Positions 39,747 to 50,878 of a DNA stretch of 64,000 nt are shown piece after piece (position 1 is the stretch's first letter; each line of letters begins with the position of its first letter). The notes below the pieces were generated by a model. It saw only the letters and a list, made by a program, of their open reading frames with translations, was not told the origin of the DNA and did not search any database. The DNA is from Pholiota molesta (taxonomy: Eukaryota > Basidiomycota > Agaricomycetes > Agaricales > Strophariaceae). The stretch lies in contig JACGCK010000012.1 of the NCBI GenBank assembly GCA_014925825.1, forward strand, positions 620,001-684,000, given 5' to 3'. A program made the translations under genes and the position numbers.

Positions 39747-42020
39747 ATGCTTGCGACGACGACAACAGACGCTCTGTGCGTCGCAGACCCAGCAACCTTG
39801 AAACAAACACCCTCGTCTCTACCGTCGTGTCTCGATCTCCTCGATACACCAACGGCTAGCGCTTGGGCACCCGATAATTCATGTCTCTATATCAGCGCGG
39901 CGCACACAATTCAAAGATACGAATCAACTTCGAACACTTTGCGAAATGTATATACCCACGAGGCCGCAGAAAGTATCACGTATATGGTTGCGAGAGATCA
40001 TGCATCCGTCGTCTTCAGCGCAGGAAGCAAGGTCCATGTTCTTGACTCGGATCAAATATCCCAAACATTCGAAACTCATAAAGGACCAGTCAACTCATTA
40101 TCACTATCGAACGACAACACCCTAATTGCGTCGACTTCTTCTGGAGCTGTTCATGTCCACAATCTGACTCTCGGATCTCACACGGTGATAAGAGGGTTGG
40201 CTAATTTCGAGATTAGTACATGTGCCTTTCACTCTCATACTCGCACAAGACTCTTAGTAGCTGCTGGAAAGCAACTCATGGTCTTTGATACCACTCGACC
40301 ATCGGGCCCCATGAAAACTATCATCACCACGGGAGACATCGTAGCGGTTGCGTGCAGTCCATTCAGCAAGACTTTGGTAGCAGTCGCAACGTCCGGGGGA
40401 TTTGTAGGTCTCATTGATTTGGAGAAGGAAAAAGCGTGCGTGCGATCTCTCGCTTGGTTTACAAAGCTCAAATATTTTATAGACTCTTCCGCACCCTCAA
40501 TGTCAAGGTAGCACTCTCGGCGCTAGGATTTTCGCCAGAAGGAGCGGCCATCTATTTAGGAACTGAAACAGGAAAAATACTAGTTGTAGATCTTCGTGCA
40601 CTAGATAAACCACCCAGGTCCATTGACGTTAGCGAAACTGGCAGTCGGGTTCAGACAATTAGCATCCAGGTATGATTTTCTTGTGCCCATTAAATACGAT
40701 GCTTATATTTCCCTCTAGAAAAAGTCAAAGAATGCTCTCACTAAGACTCCCATGGCAGCAGCTATGACTAAGAAAACTCCCGTAGATGTTCCTCGTCGAA
40801 CTACATCGAAAACCGTCCCATCTCCCGCTCGCAAGCCAAGCGTGGTGTCATCACCTAGCACCCGCAGAGTGGTATCTACTACTTCTCCATCTAAACGTAC
40901 AGCCGCAGAAACAAAGAGGATTCTGTCTCCGAAACGAGATCCGCACGGAAATAGTGACGATCCTCGTGAACTTGCAGGTAGGTCCTTCTTTTTCTTTCAG
41001 CAATGAAGAAGCTAACTCCTCTCAGGTCAATTGGACGAACTGGCTGCCCTTCGGCGAGGCAAACCAGGTACGACGCCCGTCAAGAAGCAACATCCGCCTT
41101 TGGAGAACTCCCGCCGTGCCATTGCATCTGCGTCTGCCCCTTCGAGTCGGAAAGCATCGACCGCCAGCACAACGTCAGCTCCAAGGACGCGCATCTCACC
41201 GGAAATCGTTGTGACTTCTGGCTCAGCCACCTCTGCCTCTCGACCTTCTTCCTCTGCCTCCCGAGTCTCTCGAAGTACCACTACCACCGCTACCACACTC
41301 GAATCATCTCCTGTCCAGGCGCGACTGCGAGCAGGCTCAGTCGCGACGCGAGCAAGCATGACGCCATCGCCTGACCTTCCGGACCCACACCTCGAGCCAG
41401 TGACACCCGTTTCCGAACAAAAGCAGCGCAAGAAAGGCATGAGCGTACTTGGCCTCGGCACGCCCGAAGTCGACCGCTGGATCCGCGCCGGAACTGAGGA
41501 CGAGCGACAGCCGCGCGGCAAAGGCGCTGTCAACGGGAAAGGCAAGACCGTCGGGTTTGAAGACGAAGGTGCCGATAGCGATGACGGAGACGCTCGGGAG
41601 CGCAACCGCATCTTGTCCATGCAGATCTCGCCTCGCCGCGGCGGCGTACCCAGAGCCGTCCCGAGCAGCGCATCGGGCTCGGTCGACGCGTGGAACGCGT
41701 CTCCGGCCTCGGACGGCTCCCTCAGCGCGGCGAACGGCGGCGCATCTGGCTCTCCTGCGGCCAGCGGCAGCGGCGGCGGGGGCGGTGCGTCGGCACACGA
41801 GCTGCTGCGCACGATTGTGCAGGATGTCATGTATGATTATCAGCGGGACACCAAGGCGGAGATGATGGGGCTTCACCTGGACTTACTGAGGATGGGCCGC
41901 GGGTGGAAGACGGAGCTGAGGACGCTCATGGATGAGTATGTGGGAGATTTGAGGGATTTGAGGGAGGAGAATCAGAGACTGCGATCGGAGAATGAGCGCT
42001 TGAGGAGGGGCGCTTATTAG
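39747..42020 (+). CDS. NEDD1: NEDD1/GCP-WD-like WD40 protein (gamma-tubulin complex recruiter)
   Basis: In animals and plants NEDD1 docks the gamma-tubulin ring complex to spindles and centrosomes through its C-terminal helix, while the N-terminal WD40 propeller binds partners. Four exons (39747-40435, 40483-40669, 40719-40977, 41026-42020) encode 709 residues in consistent phase. Residues 1 to about 290 form WD40-type repeats (SAWAPDNSCLYISA, VNSLSLSNDNTLIAST, VAVACSPFSKTLVAVA, LSALGFSPEGAAIYLG). A long Ser/Thr/Lys/Arg-rich linker follows. The last 75 residues form a predicted helix (LLRTIVQDVMYDYQRD, LHLDLLRMGRGWKTEL, LREENQRLRSENERLR) like the NEDD1 gamma-tubulin-binding end. The assignment rests on this combination and on order, not on a database search. 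Confidence 0.75.
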
Positions 42021-42449
42021 ATGCGCACGCTTTCCTCTGTACATATATATGTTGTATGTCCCGATCATATTAGGAATTGTAGTTTTCGGATGGGTCTAAA
42101 CACCTGGCGGATCCCCGGCAAAGCTGGTTGACCGTCCTCTAATTTGCATGATTGCATCTACTGTAGTAACTGTCATAATTTGGGTATAATGGAGGGCAAA
42201 TGCAACATAAGACTCCATATTGATTATATTGCCAAAAACGTTGAAAGTATGCTCAGAGGTATGTCGTAAAATTGCGAGTTCGTTATTGGCATAACTAGAT
42301 ACATTACAATAGATTACATATTACAATCCGGGATATAGAGATGTAGAAAAATCTCGAGTCCGAGAACAGAGCTAGCAAAGAAAAAGGAACATGTCAGTAA
42401 CGTGAAAGTCGTCGCAGGAAAATGGCCGCCACGCGTTCAACCACATATC
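42021..42449. other. Intergenic between convergent genes
   Basis: About 430 bp of 3' regions; no feature is seen. Confidence 0.5.
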
Positions 42450-44113
42450 TTATCCGGCTGTATACTGCGGAGGAATCTCTTCGACATCTGTCGCCATATC
42501 CGAAGGTAGTCGGATACCACTATCTTGGTGCACAACAAGTCTGGAGGATGAAGCTGACGCTCCACTGGTGGGAGGAGATGGCAAACCACCATCGTTTCGT
42601 CGCACCGGTCGCAGAGCAGCAGCAGTGGCCTCCGCCTCTAATCGTTCCTTTTCGCTTCGCGGTGAAGACAGGTTGCCAGAGCTTGCGGAAGCGTACGCCA
42701 AGGCACCGGGAGGCTCTCGCCTGGTCGAGATACTCGACATAGCTTGGTGCCCTGCGCTGGCGGCAGTCGAAGCGAACGTGCTTGGAGCACCTGTGCTGGG
42801 CGGATCCACGGATTGGCTGAAATTTGAGGTGCTGAAGCTAGGCATCTGATTATGGCCACGTCCGCCGTTCGTCATATTTGCTGGGACTTGTTCGCCGCTG
42901 GACTTGGCGTAGCCATCGAGGACTGACGTCTGCATTGAGACAGGCGAGTAGACAAATGGTTGTGGAGTAAGATCGGAGGGTTTCTTTCCCTTCTCATCTA
43001 GCGATAAAACCCTTCTTTCACGGCGGCGAATATACAAGAAACCAAGGACGGCCAGAACAATGAGGACGAGGCCGCCTACGACACCCCCGACAATGGCGCC
43101 TGTATTGCTCTTGACCTTATTCTGATCCAAGGAGTTAGCAGGGGGTGAAGAGGTGGTAGTATTTTGGGGAGTTGTGCCATTTTGGATCACTAGATAGTCC
43201 AGTGTCAACGGCGTGGTCTGGTTGTTTCCTTGGAACAGAACGACGATTTGATGATTTCCCTGCGCATATTGTTTCGTTTCGAAGAATTTCTGGTTGTAAA
43301 CGGTACCGGAATTGGCAGGAAGGCCTGGCAAGAGAAAATTCACAGGAGTTTCCCCATCGACCGAATAAGTCGATGTTGTAGCAGCGTGAGGCCATTCCGT
43401 GGGTATGAATCCATACCAACTCAAAGATACACCTCCAATGCATATGACATGAGAACCACAGCGTCCAGCAAGCTTTGATGAGACTTACCTGTGAAATTAA
43501 AGGTGAATGCTGAGTTCGTTTGCGCCGTGTAATTCGCCGTGCCTCCCAAGGCCTGCCATCCTTGACCAAATGCAGAAAGCACTTGTGGGGAGCCATTGTC
43601 GATAAGAATAGTCTTGTTTTCCAACGGCACGGTTGTGGATGGAACATATTGAATCTGATCGAACCAAAATGTTTGCGATTTCATGACTGTAGCATTCACG
43701 GTAAGCAGATGCGGCCCGTCCACCAACGTAGTCTGTGCGCAAAATAGCCAGTTGTTTTCAGGAAATGCGAAGGGCGTCGTGGCACCGATGCTGATGTGGT
43801 CGACGAAACATTCCCAGGTAGGATCCAGAACCCCAGAGTCGTTGCGAAGATTGTTGCTGCCATAAACTCTGATTTGTGTGCCTAGATTCGTTTTGTTGTG
43901 GTCGGCGTTAATGGGATATGAGTTGTAGATGAGAACAAACTAACCGTTGAAGCTATAAGCAAGACTAGCATTCAGCGTCGTTCCGTGCAATGTGTTCTCG
44001 AACGCTGGCCCATAGTTTCCCTGGTTATTCTGGCTTCCACTAGAATCTGCGAACCAAGGCCCGACATATTGGATGCCAGAGTCCGTATCGTCTACCACAA
44101 CTGCATTGGGCAT
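42450..44113 (-). CDS. Single-pass membrane protein with Ser/Thr-rich stalk, copy 2
   Basis: Three exons (44113-43945, 43881-43489, 43432-42450), intact. The protein starts MPNAVVVDDTDSGIQYVGPW. It carries two related extracellular units, the first around FNGTQIRVYG and LTVNATVMKSQTFWFDQIQYV, the second around FNFTGVSLSWYGFIP and HQIVVLFQGNNQTTPLTLDYL. A short Asn/Thr/Ser stalk, a transmembrane helix (AIVGGVVGGLVLIVLAVLGFLYI), a basic stop-transfer RRRERR and a long Ser/Pro-rich cytoplasmic tail ending PPQYTAG follow. Two extracellular units and a single-pass helix are the plan of a large Agaricomycete family of unknown function. No signal peptide is obvious in the first exon, so an unrecognised upstream exon is possible. 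Confidence 0.8.
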
Positions 44114-44878
44114 CGTGGCTCGGAAACTGCGAGGTATCAAAGGTAAAGAAGGCCGAGAGTGGGCTTAAGCTGACGACGTTGAGACCAGTTCCGACCAAGG
44201 AGAGGCGGTGCTGGCGCCATTGGAAAACTGATTATGATCAGCTCATTATCTCATCATCGTTTTAGGCGTACCGACGCCTACCGACGCTCGCGGCTCCATT
44301 GAGTTATCGGGGAACCAACGGGGAACGTTTGCCGGTTAAATGAAAGTACTATGTCAGGAAGAGAAAGAATTCTATGTATCAACTATGTATGCAAACTTTT
44401 CAATACGAGTATACCCTCTGAACAACGTCAATTCCGTTCATTGAACTCAGATTGAACAGAGTTTGTCATGAGATAAGTAATAGATGAAACCGTCGAGGCT
44501 CCGACTCGACCGAAATTTAACGAATGACATGGCCGCTTCAGTTATTTCTGACGGTCTTCTGCCATCAAACTATCCAAAACCAAGGCAATACGTAACAAGG
44601 CAAACTCAAGCATCTAGATCTAGGAATAACAAAGGGTCAATAAAAACCTGCAATTTGAGCTCAATAAATGAAATACTAATAACACGCTGGTATGTAGCGA
44701 TACATGTACAATATATACAACATAGATAGTCCCTGAAATGCGATAGATATTATGTGAACCCAAATTGCTACTTAGCCCTCTATGGGATGTAAATCTTTGA
44801 ATAGCCTTCGACACTGGATAAGATTTCCGCAAGAAAAGAAAAAGTGCAGTTAGCAGTGTCCTTTTAGAAAGAAGGCAG
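44114..44878. other. Intergenic, no gene recognised
   Basis: About 765 bp between the start of the membrane protein and the stop of the RING gene, both on the minus strand. No exon can be added with confidence. A missing 5' exon with a signal peptide for the membrane protein could lie here. Confidence 0.4.
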
Positions 44879-47714
44879 CTATACGAACGATTGACGACAA
44901 CATGGACAGCAATGCTTAGTGGGTGAGCTCTTGGATGCCAGCGCCTCTCGACAATTATCGCACATCGCTAGACATCTAAGTCGACAGAGAATGAAGTTAG
45001 CTAAAAATTCCATACCGCAAGAGTGGAAGGGATAGTAAACGCACCGACACGGCCAACAAATAATGTCCCTCTTCTCGCTCGTACAAATGACGCAGGCATC
45101 CACGAAACTCTTCTCCGTGTCGGAATCGGGGTCGAAGATCGTCTGCTTGCCAGATGGCACATCCCATGCCTCATCCTCTCCATCCTCTCCGTCCCATAAT
45201 CGGCGCTCTCCAGCAGCACCCTCTTGCCGGACGAGCGCATTCCACCGCCTTCTTGTCAGAGGGCCCGAAAACCGGTCCTCTGTCCCATGCACCAAATGTG
45301 CGAGCACCATCTCCCCGTGGCCGCCAGCGCTCCCCACAGCCGAGGTCGATGCGCCACCATTCCGCAGGAAATCAGCGAACAAAGTGATCGCCTCCGCCTC
45401 GCGCTCCTCCTCATCCTCCAGTTCCTCACTCTCCTCATCGCTCTCAGCACGAACATCGTCCGACTCGGACAACGCGTGCTCCTCATCGTCGTCGCTGATA
45501 TCCTCGCCGCGCAAGAACCGCTGATAGAGCGCCCGGTCCCGCCCGTCCTGGTCTTCCAGAGGCGCCACATCCACATCCCCACCGCGCGCCTTCTCCCCCT
45601 CCTGCCGCGCCACAGGCTCCCTCCCCCCCTTCCGCACGCTCTCAGAGATGCGCACGCGGCCGCGCGCGCGCTCGAGGAGGAACACGACGAGGCCCCGGAG
45701 CACGCCCCACAGCGTCGCCAGATACACATAGAACTCCCGCAGCCAGAGCCACCACTGCACGCCGCTGCCCCGCGCCGCGGCCGCCGCCTCCGTGTTCCCG
45801 AGGTCGACGGTGCGCACCTCGTTGTTGAACCCGCGCCGATATTGCGTCTGCGCCGACGCCCGGTTGCCCCTCCGCAGACGCCGGCTCTCGCTGGATTCCG
45901 GAAGGGTGTGGTCGCCGCGGTTGCGCGGAGGGCGCAGCGACGAGGGGCCGGCAGAGGAGGACGCCGCTGTGCCATAGCGGACGTCGCTGACACCCGTTCG
46001 GCCCATGCGCACGATGCCGTGGGTCGGGGATGCGGTGGACGAGCCAATGGATCGGCGTCCTTTGCGCACTTTAACAGGCAGAGGGATCGGCGCCACCTCG
46101 TTTCCCCATCCCTTGAGGCCTGTGGCTTCCAGACTCGCAATCCCCACTCGGAGAAGGAGGACCCCAAAGTCCTCGTCGAGCGGCAGGCTTGCGAAGAACC
46201 CTTGCGAGCCGTTTTCATCATCATCTATGCCGCAAAAAATGAGTACTTGTATGCTGGGCATTCGCTGCGGACGTACCATGCAAGCTCGATCCATAGCCAA
46301 TACCCAGCTGGCTGAATACGCGATCGATCCTTCCGCGTACGAGGAGTTGTGCGAAAGCGTTGAGGAACAATGTGAGTAGGATGGTGCAAATAAGCAGTGT
46401 TTCGAAAAAGTTTGGTATGTAGTTCAGTAGGGGTAGTTAACATGAGATGACGGACGACTGGAGGAGGTTGGTGTGGGCGGAGGAGGAACAGTGGCAAAAC
46501 GTGAGCGTCTGTAATGAGAAAACAGAGTTCCATGAAAATGGAGCAGAGATAGCGTAGAGGAGAGTGCAGTTGGAATTAGTCGATGAGTTGAGAGCCGTTT
46601 TGAGATGGAGAGGAGATGGAACATCGTTAACTGTATATAATTAATACTGAACGCATATACATTCGGCATGAAATCGTACCTGGAGAAGAGGAATGGTGAT
46701 GGTAATGAGAACATGCTTATCAGGTCTTGAGGGACCGCCACCCAATGGTTTGTATGAGTGTGTTTGAGGGGAAGAGTACACATGCAGCAGGAATGCATAG
46801 CCAACCTGTGGAAATTTAATTGGCGTACACACGCAATAGGAATCACTCACCAAGTTGAATGGAGAAGTATTGGGATTGGCGCTACCAATCGGAAATCCAG
46901 TGCCCATCCCACCCAGCGCCTTGACGAATCCTTCCACCAGAAACGCAGAGCAGACGGCACAGAAAGTATGCCAACAAACATTACTCATGTCCTTCTCACT
47001 GCTCCATTGCACGATGTTATGCAGCCAGCCAAGAGCGGTCCATGATGGCAGTATTTCCGACGTCTGTAACACTAGAAGAACCCAAATAACGAGCATCTTC
47101 GACAGGAAGTATGCCGAAGGGAGGTGTAGAATGAAGCGCGTGGACGTGCGAGAAAAGTCGATAGGTAAGATTAAGTCGTACAGCCGTCGCAAAGTCTGGT
47201 ATCGTGGGGCAAAGTTGGGGCCAAAACGATAAGCATGGCGTTCTCGGCGGTGATGAGGCATACGAGACGGTATTATGACATTCTGAATGCGATGAAGTAA
47301 GACAGCCTATCGTCAAGTATTCGTGAGTGATCAACACAAGATAAAATGATACGGCTGCAGGACACACACCATTAGGAAGAGCCCCAGCATATACCAAGAC
47401 GTGAAGAAAGCCCATGGCCCTGGAAAAAGATCTATCGAAGCTGCCTTTGCCGTCGCCTCCAACTCAGGGTGATTAGGAGTCTGCAAGCTCCAGTCGATGC
47501 CCGCGCTTGTTGACGGGAACTGCGTCTGGTCCATCCCATTCCGATATATCCCTCTCCGTATTCGCGCAAAGAGGTCGGTTGCCGGAAACATAGCCAAGAT
47601 TGAGCTGAAGTTGAGGGATATATTGTAAGGCAGCAAGGACGTGGGTGGCACCAAGACCACTGACATGGCCCCCGGTGGCCCCGCGCTCGATGCAACTGCA
47701 GCTGCAGTTTCCAT
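44879..47714 (-). CDS. Multi-span membrane RING ligase, Asi1/Asi3-like, one frameshift
   Basis: Six exons (47714-47370, 47306-46851, 46805-46680, 46630-46277, 46224-45045, 44975-44879) encode about 852 residues. Membrane segments are seen around FTSWYMLGLFLMAVLL, FLSKMLVIWVLLVLQ, ETLLICTILLTLFLNAF and LREFYVYLATLWGVLRGL. An acidic linker and a C-terminal RING follow: CVICTSEKRDIICWPCRC, MCDNCRE and CCPCCRQ. Helices at the N-terminus and a RING at the very end recall yeast Asi1/Asi3, inner nuclear membrane ubiquitin ligases that degrade mislocalised membrane proteins and transcription factors. That link is by architecture only. Exon 4 loses one base in the GGGG run at 46430-46433 (CCCC on the coding strand), between SSHVNYP and LLNYIPNFF; other junctions are in phase. 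Confidence 0.8.
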
Positions 47715-48186
47715 CGCTGTAGGGACACAGCAAGCCGCAATATGACACGGAACCTAGCAATAAGTAAGGTAGAAAGTACGCAGGGTCGTGAGCAAATGGC
47801 TGGGTGTGTGCATGCTCCAGAATCATCTTCATCGTCACTGCTCACGTAATCAGCTCATGCCAGGCGATGTCGTAGCCTTTCCTTTGCCGGTCTGCCGGCG
47901 AGCTCGAAAATCGCCTCTCCTCTCAAGTAAACGCAGGTCTCTTCGACACCTCCATGTTTTCTTCCACTTTCTTCAGGAGCCACGAAATCAACCTGAGTGA
48001 CGTTGACTTTAGAGACAATTAAATTTTGACTAGAGAAATATAACGTCATTCTGGGTACCACATCATAGAAAAGGTCACCTACATACATGGTAACAAAATT
48101 CAATGTATGGCGCACAAGTGGTAAAATTCCCACCAGGCATCATAATCATTCAGTCGTATATAATGTAGCCAGAATTATGCACAATG
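47715..48186. other. Upstream region of the RING gene
   Basis: About 470 bp between the RING gene start and the foldback element, probably containing its promoter. Open frames on the minus strand here overlap the first exon in other frames and are not called. Confidence 0.4.
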
Positions 48187-48545
48187 CACAGGATGCAGTA
48201 CCAAATAAATGTGTATTATTTATTTGGTGCTTTTGTAATAGTTTATTTACATCACACTGCAGATATCTGACAATGAAGTATTTGGAAGATATTTGGTACA
48301 ATTTAATAGATAAAGATGTTCAATTTATCTGCTATATATGAGATGGTTTATCTGGTACAAACTTTGCCGATAAATTGACACCCTTTATTTGGAGCATATT
48401 TACATATTGAGCAGGTTGATTATTTGACAACATATGTATATGACACAAACAAATAACATTTGAATAAAGAGAGCAATTTTTTTTGGTAGGAATATTTAAA
48501 TAAATAAGGAGAGATTATTTGGTAGTTATTTGGTAGCAGATTTGC
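48187..48545 (+). repeat. Left inverted arm of the foldback element
   Basis: Starts CACAGGATGCAGTACC and ends GCAGATTTGCC. AT-rich, with the word TATTTGGT repeated several times. It pairs with 49104-49463 along its whole length. Confidence 0.9.
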
Positions 48546-49103
48546 CTCGTCAAAGGGGCAAATCTGAAATTTGCCGCACAAAAAACGGCAAATCTGGAAT
48601 TTGCCTTGTCAGAGGGGCAAATTCGAAATTTGCCGTGCAAAAAACGGCAAATCTGGAATTTGCTGCACCAAAAACGGCAAATCCGAAATTTGCCATGCAA
48701 AAAACGGCAAATCTGGAATTTGCCTCGTCAAAGGGGCAAATTCGAAATTTGCCGCGCAAAAAATGGCAAATCCAAAATTTGCCACACCAAAAACGGCAAA
48801 TCCGAAATTTGCCTCGTCAAAGGGGCAAATCACTGAGGTAAATTCCAGATTTGCCGTTTTTTTGCGCAGCAAATTTCGGATTTGCCGTTTTTGGTGCAGC
48901 AAATTCCAGATTTGCCGTTTTTTGTGTGGCAAATTTCGAATTTGCCCCTTTGACAAGGCAAATTCCAGATTTGCCGTTTTTTGCATGGCAAATTTCGGAT
49001 TTGCCCCTTTGACAAGGCAAATTCCAGATTTGCCGTTTTTTGCACGGCAAATTTTGGATTTGCCCCTTTGGCGAGGCAAATTTTGGATTTGCCATTTTGG
49101 CAT
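48546..49103. repeat. Inverted array of about 19 small palindromes
   Basis: The left half has nine full units of GGCAAAT-N5-ATTTGCC type (19 bp, nearly palindromic) separated by 10-11 bp linkers such as GCACAAAAAAC or TCGTCAAAGG, giving a period of about 30 bp. Around 48832-48845 the orientation flips, and nine more units follow with complementary linkers (GTTTTTTGCG, CCTTTGACAA). The array is therefore palindromic at the level of the unit and of the whole. It stays open in several frames on both strands, which produces spurious repetitive open frames; these are not genes. Confidence 0.9.
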
Positions 49104-49463
49104 GGCAAATCTGCTACCAAATAACTACCAAATAATGTCTCCTCATTTATCTAGATATTTCTACCAAATAACATTGCTCTCATTATTCAAATGTTATTTG
49201 TTTGTGTTATATAAATATGTTATTTAATAATCAACCCACTGAACATGTAAATATGCACCAAATAAAGGGCATCAATTTATTTGCAAAGTTTCTATTAGAT
49301 AAACCATCTCATATATAGCAGATAAATCGAACACTTTTATCTATTAAATTGTACCAAATATCTTCCAAATACTTTGTTGTCAGATATCTGCAGTGTGATG
49401 TAAATAAACTATTACATAAGCACCGAATAAATAACACACATTTATTTGGTACTGCGCCCTGTG
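49104..49463 (-). repeat. Right inverted arm of the foldback element
   Basis: Inverted copy of 48187-48545, ending GGTACTGCGCCCTGTG, immediately followed by ATG. Confidence 0.9.
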
Positions 49464-49786
49464 ATGTAAGCTATGATATTAATAAAAACCTAGATACAAG
49501 GTTGCAGGTTATATATTCAGCGAGCATCATACAAGGGCATACCATGCATGTACCAATCAAAATGCAGTATATACGACTGATTCATTATATGGCCTACCAC
49601 AATTGTATAGAATTGTCTGGGATTTGCAATATGTATCGACGGTAACCTTACCTCTGAGCTTTTATTGGGTATAATCCATGGCTTGTCCATGGTGTCAAGA
49701 GAATTGGTAAAATCAAATTTTTATTGCATGTTTGTATTCTAGTTACATGGTACCTACAATGCATATCCTCACTGCTTGTCAGTCCC

Positions 49787-49980
49787 TGTCGTCGCTCGCT
49801 GTCGCCGTCAATGCTCGTGTCCGTAGTCATCATCGCCCCTCTTTCGTCGCCACCATCGCAGCCCGCCGTCGTCGCTCGCTGTTGTCGTCATGACTGCTCG
49901 TTCCTCGCGGTCGCCGTCGTCACTCGCCGTAGTGGTCGTGGCTGCTCGTTCATCGCTGTCGCTGTCGTCACGCGAGTGTG
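49787..49980. repeat. GC-rich degenerate tandem repeat, 48-bp period
   Basis: CTGCTCGTTCCTCGC at 49894 and CTGCTCGTTCATCGC at 49942 lie 48 bp apart in a run of CGTCGTCGC-type words, and a third, weaker copy starts near 49790. On the minus strand the open frame shows a 16-residue period of Asp/Ser/Arg/Thr-rich sequence. It may be an expanded low-complexity coding tract or simple repeat. Confidence 0.5.
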
Positions 49981-50878
49981 TTCGGTACGTCCCACCGGAA
50001 TCTGTGCCGCCGTCCGCACTGACGCTCGCTGCCGCCCTTCCTGCAGGGCACGCCGACCATCCAGAACGATTGACGCGGATGGGAATCAGAATCTCATGGG
50101 ATGGGGCCACGAGAGGGGAGGGCGGGCGATGCGTCGAGCAGAGCCGGAGGAATCGGCCTCGGGTGGCAAGCCACGAACGCCCTGCCGTTGCACTTGCAAC
50201 CTGCGCCGCCGCCGTCGTCAGCGGTTCCTGCCATACCGCCGCAACGCGCACAGACCTACGGTATCCCGTATCGCGCCCGCTGTCTCCGCGTACATCCCTA
50301 GCACGCCATCCGACCTCTGGCGAACCCGCGCCGTCGCTAGTGCCTGCAGCCGATATCGAAGAGCGTCGAGGGCGTGGGCGAACGGCGGGGCGCCATCGTC
50401 CTCGATGGAGGGCCCGGCTGCGGTAGTCTTGCGAACAGTGTTGCGCAGGCGTGAGGAGAGGTGGTGGTGGGTGATGGCTGGCGAGAACTGCTGAGCGGGC
50501 ACGGGCGAGGTGAGTACGAGTGTAGCACTACCGAAAGGCGCTTACGTTGGTATCCACCCAACAATGCCTCCCGCGACGTCGAACGCTGGGTAATGGCAAG
50601 CGGCGAGAGGCCGTCGTGCGCTGCTGTGCCGATGTGTCGTCAGCTGGGCGCACACAGCGTAGCGATGGGCTTGGACGTACTGTGTACGCGCCCTCGCGGT
50701 GTCGAGCCCGCTGCCACTGCCACCTCGTACGTCCTTCTGTGCCCAACCCAACCGTGAGTCGGCTAACATACTCCTTGCCTAGATCCTGGAATCGTCGTCG
50801 GGGTCGAGGAGATTCGGCGAGGGCGAGGGCGGTACGAACCAGCGGCGGGGTCCATTGTTGTCGATCTCGTCGACGGCT

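Larger units (their letters stand above)
48187..49463. mobile_element. 1.28 kb non-autonomous foldback element
   Basis: The two ends are inverted copies of each other over about 360 bp. Both begin CACAGG and then share GCAGTACCAAATAAATGTGT. The copies differ by scattered substitutions, roughly one in ten bases by eye. Outside the ends lies ATG on both sides (48184-48186 and 49464-49466), a possible 3-bp target duplication. Between the arms is an array of short palindromes. No transposase is encoded. The 3-bp duplication, CAC ends and rich subterminal repeats recall CACTA/EnSpm-type MITEs, but the end is not CACTA, so the superfamily is left open. It sits 470 bp upstream of the RING gene start. 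Confidence 0.85.

Noticed and set aside
45224..46315. Plus-strand frame of 363 codons opposite the RING gene
   Set aside because: Antisense shadow of the GC-rich acidic linker; the minus strand has helices, splice sites and a RING.
48530..49227. Long repetitive open frames on both strands (Asn-Gly-Lys-Ser and Phe-Ala-Val type repeats)
   Set aside because: They are translations of the 30-bp palindromic array, open in several frames at once; no start context, no splice sites, and they lie inside a non-coding foldback element.
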